A DNA stretch of 64,000 nt from Sphingobacterium tabacisoli (GCF_017908035.1 NZ_JAEQMU010000001.1:1178001-1242000); one strand, 5' to 3'; shown: positions 1-10,206, counted from the stretch's first letter. The notes: generated from the letters alone by a model not told the origin. Program-made: numbers and translations.

Positions 1-1
1 T

Positions 2-133
2 TCGGATAACCAGAAATTCGAAGGGATTACCCTCCATCGATCAACGGAAAAGGAATTAACTTTTTTACTATGTGAGGATCCCGATAACAATGAAAACAAG
101 AGTACGATCTACCAACTGCGTCTTTCTAAGTAA
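2..133 (+). CDS. C-terminal end of a truncated unknown protein
   Basis: An open frame runs in from the left edge and stops with TAA at 131-133, giving 43 residues. The tail contains an acidic, asparagine-rich loop (EDPDNNENK) and ends YQLRLSK, which resembles the last strands of a beta-rich protein. The family cannot be named from so little. It converges on the M14 peptidase gene, and a strong hairpin lies between the two stop codons. Confidence 0.5.
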   Translation, partial: SDNQKFEGITLHRSTEKELTFLLCEDPDNNENKSTIYQLRLSK

Positions 134-270
134 ACTGTTAAATACGTTATTTCCTAGTGGAGATTGTTAATAGGAAAATTTGAAGTTCTTTTTAGCAGAG
201 GCGAAACAGCACTATACTTAAAAGCAACCCCAAAAAGAGAGGTACTTTGAAATGAGGTAACTCAGGTAAT

Positions 271-306
271 AAAAAAAACGCCTATCCAAATGGATAGGCG
301 TTTTCT
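271..306. terminator. Bidirectional intrinsic terminator
   Basis: A 9-bp stem (279-287 with 292-300, CGCCTATCC/GGATAGGCG) with a 4-base loop is flanked by eight A on the left and TTTTCTTC on the right. It therefore works on both strands between the convergent partial gene and the M14 peptidase gene. Confidence 0.85.
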
Positions 307-353
307 TCTGTACTGGTTAAACCATAAGTAGTATTTAACGTAATAACTACTTT

Positions 354-3053
354 TTAATTATACAATTGATTAAACAACAGCTTAAATGTACCATGACTCT
401 GTGCACGGTTTGTAATTTCAGGACCAAATGCAAATAATTTGCCTTTGCCCAATAGAGCAACTAGACCTATAGATCCGCCTTTTAAGTATTGTTGACCATG
501 CGCCCAACCACTTAATAGCGGCTTTTCGGTTTGGAAACTTCCTATAGCGTACAAGTCTTGCTTATTCTCCAACTTAAACACGGGACTATTATTGAAAACG
601 ATATTGATGTTAGGATCCAAACCATAGTTTTCGGCTAAAGAAACATCCAGACTTGCTTGGAGTATACTGGTAGGAATATAGTACTCAGCACTCGATAACG
701 GATTGCTCCTTCCATCTTTCCCCTCGACAACCAATGGATCCGTAACGGGTAGATCAAAATGATAGACCAACTCTGACGAAGCTCCTACGGTAAGAATCTT
801 GCCTCCTTTTTCTACATAGTTTTTTAGGGCTGGTATCGATTTTTCTTTTGAGACCTGGCCCAATAGGTACCTATACTCTTCAGGAACGAGATTTGTATCC
901 GGCTGTCTGAATTTAGTCACTTTATCATTTCTATCCGGTATTCCCTGGCCAATGAATAGTAACATATCATATTTATCGATAGCCCCGTTATCGATATCCT
1001 GAGGATAAAAACAAGTGTATTCAAAGCCATATTGCTCCAATATCCAGCGTGTCCATCCAGAAGGCATAGAGCCACCGTAGTGATCAAACAAACCTATTTT
1101 TAGCGGTTTAAGTGCAGTTAGTTTTGTAGGCTTTTTAGTTGCTACCTGTACGCGCAATCCCGAGTTGCTTATTGCCTTCTGCAATCTATCCCTCATAGCA
1201 GCATCTACATAAAAATCTTTAGAGCCTTGATCCCGGTACACCTTAGTGCCGTTACTAAGCAATTGGTTTACGACCCAAAAGGCATCATTTGCTTTAGCAT
1301 TAATGAGGTATCCGCCTTTACTATTAGGAAGTACATTTTTCTCTGCTAGGATCATCTCACCATATGGTAGCTTTTGGAATGGCCCTTCTACATCTTCATA
1401 GAAGCGATCGTAGTCTACGCCCATCTGCATCGCCAAGGTCCAACCCGCAGCATCATATGGCCGAATGGGAGGCCCTCCTTCATACTGCGTGTCATGAGGA
1501 TGGTCCTGTGCTTCAAACATATCAATGACCTGTGGTCTGAAGGCCTGATTTGCTTTTACAATCAGGGAGTTTTTAGGATAACGTTTTCCATTATGCTGAA
1601 AATCCGCTGTAGCTTGATACGCATATACTCCAGACTTAATCAATGCATTGACAAACTTGATTGCAGTTCCGAAATCAGCCTGATCGGCGGAGAGGATATA
1701 TACACGGGGATCTCTATTTTCTGGACGACGGAGTACGCTCTCAAAGTAAACACTCGGAATAGATGCAAATTTCGATTTACTACTACTTTCCTCTGTTTCT
1801 TTCTTCGCTTTAGTATCGGCCTCATAGGCTTCTTTCATCGCTTCTATATATTTTGGGGAAGCTGTCCAATAATCGGCATTTCCCCTCTCAATGGAATTCC
1901 GGCCCATTTTGTAGAAGTTGTACAAGAGCTTGTCCCCATTGCGGGCGGCGTAATCCAATATCCCCATATTCATCGAGACCGAATAATCTATAGACTGTCT
2001 AAAATGCCACTTTTGAGGTGTTATAGGATTAGGCAATCCATTTCTCGGGATCAGGCGTTCCGGTACCAGTTTGATTTCAGACGGTGTAGGATTACCTGTG
2101 GTTTCGGTCAGTATTCCTATCATGTTATGAAAATAGGGAGCTGTCCGCAGGCCACCATTCCACCAGGTAGAAAAAGTAGACTGATCCATCCGTGCATATC
2201 CAGGCTTATTTTCTTCATTCAATCGATTGATCATCGCAAAGCCAACACCATCTATTCCCGTGACGAGAAGAGGATCGTAAGCATAATTGAAAGGATCACG
2301 GTACGGAGGACCTGCCACTACAGTCCCAGCCGGTGAAGTCTGGTGATGGTTGTATACAATCTGCGGCAACCAATCGATATACATCACCTTTGCCAGGTTA
2401 CTCGCCTCTTTCATATTAAACATATAAAAGTCGCGGTTATTGTCATGCCCTACATACTTTTGATAAAGCCTTGGGATAGACATATTCCTTTTATTAGCAT
2501 CGGGATACTGCATATACCAATCGGCTAGCAGATCCTGGCCATCAGGGTTGACATGCCACATCAAGACAACCACCTTATCCAGGTAGTTTTGTATTTCCGC
2601 ACTCTGACTAGATGCCAGTAGATAAAATGTCTCAATCAGCTGATGTGATCCCACCATTTCATTGGAATGCATACCACCATCTATCCACACGATGGGCTTA
2701 CCCTCACCAGCCAGTTTCCTTGCCTCTTGATCAGTAAGCCCTTCTGCCCTGCCCAGCGACTGTGATATCTTACGGTATTTCTCTACATTAGCCAGGTTTT
2801 CTGGAGAAGAGATAACAAGAAGGTACTGTTTACGCCCTTCTTCAGTAATGCCAGCTTCCTGTATCAATACTCTATTAGACTCTTTGGCTACTTTTAGAAA
2901 ATAGCTTTCCATCTGCCTGTAATTGGCGAGTTGATAATCATCGCCTATGGAAAAACCAAAATGGGATTTGGGAGTACTAATGTTTTGTGCATGTATATCC
3001 GAATTCCAAAAGGATAATGCGAGAGCAGCTAATATTATATTCTTAATCTTCAT
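354..3053 (-). CDS. Secreted M14 family zinc carboxypeptidase
   Basis: Predicted exported metallocarboxypeptidase of 899 residues with a cleavable signal peptide (about 1-22, ending HAQ). The M14 zinc site is visible as H129-x-x-E132 (GGMHSNEMVG), with a further histidine candidate in the YNHHQ segment near 236. The general-base glutamate is probably E317 (ILTETTG). The M14 domain fills about residues 30-400. The remaining 500 residues form a large C-terminal extension ending in a glutamine-amidotransferase-like fold (segments such as GLFDHYGG and MLLFIGQG), as in other long Bacteroidota M14 proteins. It is the last gene of the SusC-SusD cluster (94 bp after susD), which suggests the cluster handles peptides or proteins. 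The exact substrate is not visible. Confidence 0.9.
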   Translation of the reverse strand: MKIKNIILAALALSFWNSDIHAQNISTPKSHFGFSIGDDYQLANYRQMESYFLKVAKESNRVLIQEAGITEEGRKQYLLVISSPENLANVEKYRKISQSLGRAEGLTDQEARKLAGEGKPIVWIDGGMHSNEMVGSHQLIETFYLLASSQSAEIQNYLDKVVVLMWHVNPDGQDLLADWYMQYPDANKRNMSIPRLYQKYVGHDNNRDFYMFNMKEASNLAKVMYIDWLPQIVYNHHQTSPAGTVVAGPPYRDPFNYAYDPLLVTGIDGVGFAMINRLNEENKPGYARMDQSTFSTWWNGGLRTAPYFHNMIGILTETTGNPTPSEIKLVPERLIPRNGLPNPITPQKWHFRQSIDYSVSMNMGILDYAARNGDKLLYNFYKMGRNSIERGNADYWTASPKYIEAMKEAYEADTKAKKETEESSSKSKFASIPSVYFESVLRRPENRDPRVYILSADQADFGTAIKFVNALIKSGVYAYQATADFQHNGKRYPKNSLIVKANQAFRPQVIDMFEAQDHPHDTQYEGGPPIRPYDAAGWTLAMQMGVDYDRFYEDVEGPFQKLPYGEMILAEKNVLPNSKGGYLINAKANDAFWVVNQLLSNGTKVYRDQGSKDFYVDAAMRDRLQKAISNSGLRVQVATKKPTKLTALKPLKIGLFDHYGGSMPSGWTRWILEQYGFEYTCFYPQDIDNGAIDKYDMLLFIGQGIPDRNDKVTKFRQPDTNLVPEEYRYLLGQVSKEKSIPALKNYVEKGGKILTVGASSELVYHFDLPVTDPLVVEGKDGRSNPLSSAEYYIPTSILQASLDVSLAENYGLDPNINIVFNNSPVFKLENKQDLYAIGSFQTEKPLLSGWAHGQQYLKGGSIGLVALLGKGKLFAFGPEITNRAQSHGTFKLLFNQLYN

Positions 3054-3073
3054 CTTGTATATATTTTTTGTCC

Positions 3074-3115
3074 GTTACCTGACCGATAGTCCTTTTGGCC
3101 TATCGATCAGGTAAC
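3074..3115. repeat. Intergenic hairpin between susD and M14 gene
   Basis: An inverted repeat (3074-3089 with 3100-3115, 15 of 16 pairs, 10-base loop) fills the gap between the SusD stop and the M14 start. On the minus strand it is not followed by a T-run, so it looks more like an RNA-processing or mRNA-stabilising stem than a terminator. Such a stem could set different expression of susCD and the downstream enzyme; that role is inferred. Confidence 0.6.
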
Positions 3116-3147
3116 AACAGTTTACATTATAGGCTTCTTCTGTAGGC

Positions 3148-4755
3148 CTATAACGGATTTTGTATACATAGTGGATTCAGTTCCACTTCTTTTTCAGGTA
3201 ATACCCATTGCCATTCTTTGCTATCTGCCAGTCTGTAACGGTTTGGCTCACCGATTACCGTACCATTACCATACATATTAAAGTTAGATGCCAGTGGGTC
3301 TACATTGGTAGGCATAGTAGTCATACTGTTTGACCAATTGCCCTGATTGTAACCTGCACGTGGTTTAGGACCTCTATCCAACGCCATATTCAAGCGTTTT
3401 AGATCCAAAAAGCGGAAACCTTCTCCCCATAGTTCAACCCGACGCTGGAACATCACTTCATCAATTAGGTTCTCGCCTGTATTGGTCGTCTTCTGGTATT
3501 GCGGATCGCGATGACGCGCTAAGGTAAATAACGACTCAGCGGCCTGTGCATCATGTCCACCAGCTCGAGCGTACCCTTCAGCTGCAATCAACATCATCTC
3601 AGGCAGACGCATGAACGGGATATCCCTTTCGCCAATTGTTTGTGGATCCGAAACGAGGAATTTATTAGCCATATAATTCGCATACTTTGAGTTTGTAGAA
3701 GGCGGAACCAATGGACGCGGTGTGACAGATTTGTCAATAGCCTTTGGAAACCAGATGGATTTACGTACATCTGTAGCACTGATCCGATTATATAACAGGT
3801 TATAAATAGCCCTTGGAGTATTCTGATTATAACTGATATTCTCATTGGACATATATCCGTGAAAATGGGTCAAGCTTTTGCCCTGCGACAATAATGGTTT
3901 GGATCCCCATAACCACTCGCTATTCGACTGATCGGCAAATCTATTATCCAAAGTCTTGTACGTGTCAGCCTGAAGTTGAGCTCCTGATTTCTTGACGACC
4001 TGATCCGCCATTTCTGCAGCTTCCAGCCAGTGCCCCTGTGCTAGCAGTACACGAGCTTTTAGACCACGTGCTACATGTACGTTAATATGTGCTTTACTGG
4101 ATCTTTTCACATCAGTCGCACTAAGGAGATTGATAGACTCATCTATATCGCTATTGACCTGTGCATATACCTCTTCTACACTTGCTCTTTTTCGAGGTTC
4201 GCTAGAGTTATCATTGCGAAGCACAATTCCCATCTGCGTATTCTCGCGACCAGATACATAGCGCTCTCCGTACATCTGTACCATTGTAAAATGAGCAAAG
4301 GCCCTATAGAACATAGCCTGTCCCTTGATGTTATTCTTCTCGCTCTGAGGACCGTCGATATTGTCAATACGATCTATAATCATATTAGCATTGGAAACAA
4401 AATACTGCATCAAGCGATAAAAGTGTTCAACACTACCTACCGTAGGTTTACGGTGGGTAGCCCATTGCGCCTGGGTCTGGAATTGCGCATTGGAATAGGT
4501 ATATACCAGATCCTCGCCCATCACGTCATACCATATCATCAACATATCGTACCCTCCATAAAAGGCTGAAGTCGACAAATCCGGTGTCCACATCAACTTG
4601 TGCAATCCATTGACAGCCATCATCGCTGTCTTCGTGTTGGTGAAGATGGCTTCTTCATCCACGGTTTCGGTTGATTTGGTTTCAAGAAAATCCTTTTGAC
4701 ATCCCCAAAACACTATCGCTATTAAAGCTATTATTGGTAAGAATTTGCTGTTCAT
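3148..4755 (-). CDS. SusD/RagB family surface nutrient-binding lipoprotein
   Basis: Outer-membrane surface lipoprotein of 535 residues that should form the lid over the SusC channel and bind the substrate. The signal ends in a lipobox (VFWGC, Cys19), followed by an acidic stretch usual for Bacteroidota surface lipoproteins. The TPR-rich SusD fold is indicated by AMFYRAFAHFTMVQMYG near residue 150, RASVEEVYAQVNSDIDESI near 190, and the C-terminal ERRVELWGEGFRFLDLKR-like segment (here QRRVELWGEGFRFLDLKR). It lies 12 bp after susC and is surely co-transcribed with it. The neighbouring M14 carboxypeptidase points to a peptide ligand, which is an inference from context only. Confidence 0.93.
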   Translation of the reverse strand: MNSKFLPIIALIAIVFWGCQKDFLETKSTETVDEEAIFTNTKTAMMAVNGLHKLMWTPDLSTSAFYGGYDMLMIWYDVMGEDLVYTYSNAQFQTQAQWATHRKPTVGSVEHFYRLMQYFVSNANMIIDRIDNIDGPQSEKNNIKGQAMFYRAFAHFTMVQMYGERYVSGRENTQMGIVLRNDNSSEPRKRASVEEVYAQVNSDIDESINLLSATDVKRSSKAHINVHVARGLKARVLLAQGHWLEAAEMADQVVKKSGAQLQADTYKTLDNRFADQSNSEWLWGSKPLLSQGKSLTHFHGYMSNENISYNQNTPRAIYNLLYNRISATDVRKSIWFPKAIDKSVTPRPLVPPSTNSKYANYMANKFLVSDPQTIGERDIPFMRLPEMMLIAAEGYARAGGHDAQAAESLFTLARHRDPQYQKTTNTGENLIDEVMFQRRVELWGEGFRFLDLKRLNMALDRGPKPRAGYNQGNWSNSMTTMPTNVDPLASNFNMYGNGTVIGEPNRYRLADSKEWQWVLPEKEVELNPLCIQNPL

Positions 4756-4767
4756 TTACTTTACAAT

Positions 4768-7700
4768 TTAAAAAGTTAAATTCAGTCCAAGCGTAAATAC
4801 CCTCGATGGTAGATATACGTCGACATTACTATTATATCCTGAAAAAATGGCTTTACGTGGGTACATCCCCTGACGTTTGGTAAGCAAAAACGCATTATCT
4901 GCAGAGAAATAGACACGTAGTCCACCTACATTATAAGGCTTCAGTAAGTCTTTAGGAAACTCATACGAAGCGGTAACATTTGCCAATTCCAACATATCCG
5001 AACTGATCAACCAACGTGTAGAAGAACCCGCATTCAGATCTACGTCCTGAGCATCATCTAGCCTCGGTACATTGGTAATGTCGCCCGGTTTCTGCCAACG
5101 GTCCAAAACATCAACGTGTCTTGTTGAGCCCGTTAATGCTGACCCCGATGGCCCTGTCATTAGGTTGTTGTACCCTGTGTCATACATTTTTCCACCCAGC
5201 TGGTAGTTGAACAGTAAATTCAATGCAACTCCCTTCCAAGCAAATCCAGTATTGAAACCACCAGAAACAGTAGGCATCGATACACCCGACCAATCATACA
5301 TGGCTTCTGCCACTTTGGTCGTATAGTATTTACCATTGACATCTACAATAGAAGTCGATCGTTTGGCCGGATCAGCCTCTTCGAGAAAAGCATTAAGCAC
5401 TTCCGCAGTAGGTGTATATATACTATTGCCCGTTGCAGGATCTACACCTGCCCACTGACGCAAGTAAAATTCGTACCGGGAATGTCCTTTTTCGATACGG
5501 TGCACTCCCGAATTGTAAGGATCAATAGGAAGCTCGGTAATTTTGTTTTTCAAGTAAGTAGCATTAAACCCTACATCCCATACAAAGCCATTACGCTTGA
5601 TAAGCTGACCGTTAAGGGACAATTCTATGCCACGATTGTATAAACTACCTGCATTTTGATAAGCATAGGTTAGTCCTGCATCTGGTGCCTGTGGTACCTT
5701 GAACAGGAGATTGCTCGACTGTCTATTGAAATACTCAATAGTACCGGTCAAGCGGTTTTGAAACATACCGAACTCCAAACCGACATCGCTGGAATGCGAA
5801 ACCTCCCATTGTAATGAACGGCTATTCAGCTCGCGGCCACGTACATAACCTGGTTCCAATCCATTATCAGCAGGCTCGTATGATGCCTGCCATGCGTAAT
5901 AGGTGCCGATATCGTCGTTACCTACACCTCCATAAGAAGCACGTAACTTCAATAGATCAAAAAGACCTAAGTCTTTTATAAAAGCCTCCTGATCTAAACG
6001 CCACCCTGCTCCAACGGAAAAGAAAGTACCCCAGCGGTAATCTTTATAGAACCTGGACGTACCATCGCGACGAACAGATCCTGAAAGGAAATACTTATTA
6101 GCGTAATCATAGTTAACACGGGACAAATAACCCTCTGTACGGTACTTATCAGTTCTTGAATTTTGATCACCTGGTACAGAGTAATTAGGAAATTCGTAGT
6201 TACCATTGTCAAAACGCTGGTCTGACATCTTGCCCGAAAGATAATTGTATTCGTAATCGTAGCTTTCGTGTCCGATCAAGACATCAAGGTGATGCTGATC
6301 AAACTGCTTGGTATAAGAAAGAAGCTGATTGAATGTCCATGTTGTAGTAAACGAGTTGGATTTGCTGATATTTCCATTGTTTTGCTTTTCCGGGTACACG
6401 ATAGAAGCTGAAGAGTTAAGGCGCGCATCAGCGCTCACAGCACCATTTGTCGTGAACTTAAGTCCGTCCATGATATCGATTTCTGCGTATAACTTGGCAT
6501 TCAACAGATTGCGTTTGTAACCATCGTGGACATTCTGCAATTCCAATACAGGATTAGAACCACCGACATAGTCCCGACTCGGAGCAGATAGATCATCTGA
6601 AATCTGATAACCTGTACCGAAATCATACACGCGATTACCTCTGCTATCCAATACATAATCCTTGGTTATTGGATTATGGATATGAATCGGATATATCGGC
6701 CCTATATAGCGTACATAACGAAAGGGATTACTATTGTTTCCAGAGCTCTCATTCTGTAAACCATCCATTTTGTTGAGTACCCCATTGATCATCCCGCCAA
6801 CCTTTAAAAAGGAGGTGATTTTAGAATTAATATTTCCATTGATCGTATAGCGATCGAATTTAGATCCGATGATGTATCCCTTCTCTGATAGGTAACCTGT
6901 GGAAAGGTAGTAATCAGACTTGCCAGTACCACCGCTTATATTGAGTCCAGCATCTGTACGTGTACCTAGACGCTGAATCGCTTTGAGCCAATCCGTATCA
7001 TCGCCCCACATAAAGCTTGCATTAGGGTTCAATTTTCCGGAAGCATCGACAACCTGATCATCGGGTACATTAAATGGATTGTACTTCAGGTTATTGCTGA
7101 TTAAGTTTTCGGCAGCAGACTTATTCGCGTCCTCAAGCGTCATACCATTCTTTAATAGCATATTACGCGTACTTTCCCAATTGACCAGGAGATAGTCCGC
7201 TACACCTAATTTCTTGTAGTCACTGCTCTGCGGTGCAGTAAATCCTTGATTCAACTTAAAACCAACGCTTTGCTTGTCTTTTTTCCCTCCTTTTGTCTGG
7301 ATAAGGATCACCCCGTTTGCTCCTCTTGCCCCGTATAAAGCGGCAGAAGATGCATCCTTCAATACAGTCAGGCTTTCGATATCCGAAGGATTGATTGTAT
7401 TAAGCGGATTATCATAAGGCATACCATTCAATACAATCAGTGGTGTAGAATTCACACTGGAAGAAATGGTACCTATCCCCCGGATGTGGATAGTCGGATC
7501 AGACCCAGGCTGCCCGCTAGCCGTAGAAACCTGTACTCCTGATACTTCCCCCAAAAGAGAGTTTGTGACAGAAGTCAATGGTCTATCTTTAAATTTATCT
7601 CCATTCAACTGCGTAGCCGATCCCGTAAAGGCACTCTTCTTTGCGGTACCATAAGCAACGACGACTACTTCATCCAGATCGTCTACTTTTGGTTGCAGTT

Positions 7701-8307
7701 TGACAGCATAATCTTTTTGCGTAGTGACGGATATACGTTGCGGTTCATAGCCTACAAAACTAATCAACAATACATCTCCATTTTTGGCCTGTATTGTAAA
7801 TTCACCGGCATTATTGGTGGAGGTCGTCTCACCCTGTATATTCTGTACAGTCACACCGGCCAAATGCTCGCCTCCCTCTCCTGTCACTCGGCCACGGATG
7901 GCTGTCTGTTGTTGCTCTACAGACTTGGTCGTAGATACAACCTTATCACTTGCTTTTTCTACGATAATGCGTTTACCACGGATTGCATAGCTCAGGTCCG
8001 TATTTTCAAAAGTCTTCTTTAACGCGTCATGTAAAGAAATATCGTTCAGATCTAAAGAAATCTTGCGAACGTTTTTTATATCATTTTCTAAGTACAGGAA
8101 ATGATAACCTGATTGTTTACTGATGCTCGAGAAAGCATCTTTTAAGCTCCTGTCTTTCAGCGTCAAATTTATGTTCTGCGAATAAACAAAAGCATTTACC
8201 TGGCTACTACATAGCAGTAACGCGGCAACGGTCAATTTTAACATCATAATAGGCCTTGTCAATCTATAATTATTACAACGGGAATTTGAAATATATCTTT
8301 TATACAT
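4768..8307 (-). CDS. SusC/RagA family TonB-linked outer membrane transporter
   Basis: TonB-dependent outer-membrane channel of 1179 residues that imports the substrate caught by the adjacent SusD. Order of domains: long signal region (hydrophobic part 21-40), STN domain (about 45-117), CarboxypepD_reg-like domain (about 137-205), TonB-box-like DEVVVVAYG at 212-220, plug domain, then the beta-barrel ending VFTLGLNLTF. The STN domain is the part that contacts FecR in transducers of the FecA type, which fits the FecR and sigma genes immediately upstream. The first 20 residues before the hydrophobic core are unusually hydrophilic; the methionine at residue 21 or 22 is an alternative start. Confidence 0.95.
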   Translation of the reverse strand: MYKRYISNSRCNNYRLTRPIMMLKLTVAALLLCSSQVNAFVYSQNINLTLKDRSLKDAFSSISKQSGYHFLYLENDIKNVRKISLDLNDISLHDALKKTFENTDLSYAIRGKRIIVEKASDKVVSTTKSVEQQQTAIRGRVTGEGGEHLAGVTVQNIQGETTSTNNAGEFTIQAKNGDVLLISFVGYEPQRISVTTQKDYAVKLQPKVDDLDEVVVVAYGTAKKSAFTGSATQLNGDKFKDRPLTSVTNSLLGEVSGVQVSTASGQPGSDPTIHIRGIGTISSSVNSTPLIVLNGMPYDNPLNTINPSDIESLTVLKDASSAALYGARGANGVILIQTKGGKKDKQSVGFKLNQGFTAPQSSDYKKLGVADYLLVNWESTRNMLLKNGMTLEDANKSAAENLISNNLKYNPFNVPDDQVVDASGKLNPNASFMWGDDTDWLKAIQRLGTRTDAGLNISGGTGKSDYYLSTGYLSEKGYIIGSKFDRYTINGNINSKITSFLKVGGMINGVLNKMDGLQNESSGNNSNPFRYVRYIGPIYPIHIHNPITKDYVLDSRGNRVYDFGTGYQISDDLSAPSRDYVGGSNPVLELQNVHDGYKRNLLNAKLYAEIDIMDGLKFTTNGAVSADARLNSSASIVYPEKQNNGNISKSNSFTTTWTFNQLLSYTKQFDQHHLDVLIGHESYDYEYNYLSGKMSDQRFDNGNYEFPNYSVPGDQNSRTDKYRTEGYLSRVNYDYANKYFLSGSVRRDGTSRFYKDYRWGTFFSVGAGWRLDQEAFIKDLGLFDLLKLRASYGGVGNDDIGTYYAWQASYEPADNGLEPGYVRGRELNSRSLQWEVSHSSDVGLEFGMFQNRLTGTIEYFNRQSSNLLFKVPQAPDAGLTYAYQNAGSLYNRGIELSLNGQLIKRNGFVWDVGFNATYLKNKITELPIDPYNSGVHRIEKGHSRYEFYLRQWAGVDPATGNSIYTPTAEVLNAFLEEADPAKRSTSIVDVNGKYYTTKVAEAMYDWSGVSMPTVSGGFNTGFAWKGVALNLLFNYQLGGKMYDTGYNNLMTGPSGSALTGSTRHVDVLDRWQKPGDITNVPRLDDAQDVDLNAGSSTRWLISSDMLELANVTASYEFPKDLLKPYNVGGLRVYFSADNAFLLTKRQGMYPRKAIFSGYNSNVDVYLPSRVFTLGLNLTF

Positions 8308-8354
8308 TCGTTGTTAGGTTTTGATGGTTAGTTAATGATTTGTTTTTTAACATA

Positions 8355-8379
8355 TATGGAACCGACTCCTACGGTTTTC
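8355..8379 (-). promoter_or_regulatory. Leader hairpin before susC with GGAG-containing loop
   Basis: On the minus strand AACCG-TAGGAGT-CGGTT forms a 5-bp stem with a 7-base loop, about 50 bases before the SusC start. The second SusC gene in the window has a hairpin in the same place with loop TTGGAGC. The shared 12-mer is CGT(A/T)GGAG(T/C)CG plus one variable base. A role in controlling SusC translation or mRNA stability is inferred. Confidence 0.45.
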
Positions 8380-8440
8380 TAGGCTAGGGAAGCATTGGTC
8401 ACACTTCTATCTCACGGTTCTAAAGGTATTTTTTAGTAGC

Positions 8441-9529
8441 TTATCGAACGATACGCACCTCCTTTCCTTGGATCTCAAATTTTACTCCACTTAGGATCGA
8501 CAGATCCTCCAACAGCTCGTCCAATGGCAATCCTGTCGGGAAAGTACCCCCAATGCGTTTGCTACCAAAGTTTACATCCGAAGTCACTGTTATATTGTAC
8601 CATCTAGATACCATTTTCATGACATCTAACAACTCTAAATTGTCAAAGGTAAAATAACCGTCTTTCCAGGAGGTCAACTGATTAATATCAAATTTTTGGC
8701 GTTTGATTTCGTCTTTTTCTGTATCCGCTATAAGTTCTATCCCGGGTGTCAGCTTATGCGCTTTCTCATCCATATAAAAATTCACTCCCCCTTGGACCAG
8801 AGAAGTACGGATAAGTTTTTGTTCGCTATAAGCCTGCACATTGAATTTTGTACCGGTCACTTCTATTTCCCCCTTGCCTGCAAAGACGCGGAAAGGCTTG
8901 GCTGTATTATGCACAATATCAAAATAGCCTTCACCCTCTAGATAAACGTGACGATGTTTTCCTGTAAAGGTTTGCGGAAATCGTAGTACAGAGCCCGCAT
9001 TTAACCAGATAGACGATCCATCAGCCAATATCACCTCTTGATGCTGTCTACTAGGCACCTGTATCGTCAACCATACCTCAGTCGCTCTATCTCCTTCGCC
9101 CTGCTGTATCAAGGCTTTAAGATCTGCTGCCGAAAGTGTTCCTTCAAGAGTTTGTATTTCGCCATTCGGCAAGGTAATCGTCACTTTATCGCTACTGTAA
9201 TCTTTTGCTTCAGCGATCACATAGCTTGGATCCTCAGGTGTTGATTTCTCCGTGTTAAAAAACCAAATACCTACAACCAATAGCATTGCAACTGCAGCAG
9301 AGGCACCCCAGCGTATCCAACGTACACGTGCTGACCGATGTCCTTGCAGCATAGGTAATCCTGCCTTGATGACCTTTGCCGTTCGGTTCTTATGTTGCTC
9401 ATCCTCCCACTGCCAATCGCTAACAATAGGATTTTTGAGGATATAGCGTTCGATACGCCTACATTCTTCCTGCGAGCATAGCCCTTTGCTATACCTATCC
9501 AGTAATTCCTTAATATCCTCTTTGTTCAT
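8441..9529 (-). CDS. FecR family anti-sigma factor
   Basis: Inner-membrane regulator of 362 residues. The cytoplasmic N-terminal part (1-73, opening with a helical DIKELLDRYSKGLCSQEE segment) should bind the sigma factor. One transmembrane helix lies at about 74-91 (AVAMLLVVGIWFF). The periplasmic FecR domain covers about 155-250, with the typical ADGSSIWLNAGSVLRFP and LEGEGYFDI motifs. A DUF4974 domain fills about 290-360 and should contact the STN domain of SusC. It lies between the sigma gene (77 bp upstream) and susC (133 bp downstream), the standard arrangement for substrate-dependent control of a SusCD operon. Confidence 0.93.
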   Translation of the reverse strand: MNKEDIKELLDRYSKGLCSQEECRRIERYILKNPIVSDWQWEDEQHKNRTAKVIKAGLPMLQGHRSARVRWIRWGASAAVAMLLVVGIWFFNTEKSTPEDPSYVIAEAKDYSSDKVTITLPNGEIQTLEGTLSAADLKALIQQGEGDRATEVWLTIQVPSRQHQEVILADGSSIWLNAGSVLRFPQTFTGKHRHVYLEGEGYFDIVHNTAKPFRVFAGKGEIEVTGTKFNVQAYSEQKLIRTSLVQGGVNFYMDEKAHKLTPGIELIADTEKDEIKRQKFDINQLTSWKDGYFTFDNLELLDVMKMVSRWYNITVTSDVNFGSKRIGGTFPTGLPLDELLEDLSILSGVKFEIQGKEVRIVR

Positions 9530-9606
9530 AATATAGGGTTTTATCTGAGTCTATATTATAAAGAGTAAGGCCGAGAGCCAAAGTAGTAGGTGAATTTGAA
9601 ATTATT

Positions 9607-10206
9607 TTATTTAACGACTTTTTGTAATATGTCAAAAAGCAATATCAGCATCAGATAAGGGATGTAATCTTTATCGATTTTGACTTTAAGTATCTTGAGA
9701 GCATTGTTTATCTGCTTCTTCACCGTTTTATCAGAGATATTCAGACGTTGCGCAATCTCCAGGTAAGAAAGGTTGGATTTTCTGCTCAACAGGAATACCT
9801 CTTTCATCTTTTCAGGCAACTGCTCTATATGGCTTTCCAAGATTGTATTCAGTTCTTTAAAATCGACCTGCTGCTCGGTAACAAAAAGAGATGTATCATA
9901 TTGGGATGCATAATATCCACGGTATTGCTCGCTTTTAAGGCGTTCTTTCAAGCGCTTAAATGCCAGATTACGCGCCATAATGAAGAGAAAAGATTTAAGT
10001 GACTTAATTTGCGGAATACGCTCGCGGATAGCCCATAGGTCAACAAAAGTCTGTTGTACGACATCTACAGCATCATCTTCGTCCGGTAGAATCCGGACGA
10101 CTTGTTTGAAAAGTTTCTCCCAATATTCGTCATACAAGACCTCGAAACCCTCCCGCTCTACAACTTCTTCAGCCTTCAATTTGAATAAAGATACAACAGT
10201 TCCCAT
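9607..10206 (-). CDS. ECF sigma-70 factor, FecI-like
   Basis: RNA polymerase sigma factor of 199 residues. Region 2 is visible in EDDAVDVVQQTFVDLW (about 42-57) and region 4 in the helix-turn-helix SYLEIAQRLNISDKTVKKQI (about 148-167). It ends with a hydrophobic tail (YIPYLMLILLFDIL), a feature often seen in Bacteroidota FecI-like factors. It is the first gene of the sigma-FecR-SusC-SusD-M14 cluster and should activate transcription of susC when FecR releases it. Confidence 0.93.
   Translation of the reverse strand: MGTVVSLFKLKAEEVVEREGFEVLYDEYWEKLFKQVVRILPDEDDAVDVVQQTFVDLWAIRERIPQIKSLKSFLFIMARNLAFKRLKERLKSEQYRGYYASQYDTSLFVTEQQVDFKELNTILESHIEQLPEKMKEVFLLSRKSNLSYLEIAQRLNISDKTVKKQINNALKILKVKIDKDYIPYLMLILLFDILQKVVK

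Noticed and set aside
1374..2336. 320-codon open frame on the plus strand opposite the M14 peptidase gene
   Set aside because: It is antisense to a gene with clear motifs, the translation has odd composition (rich in Ile, Arg, Cys) and no recognisable domain.
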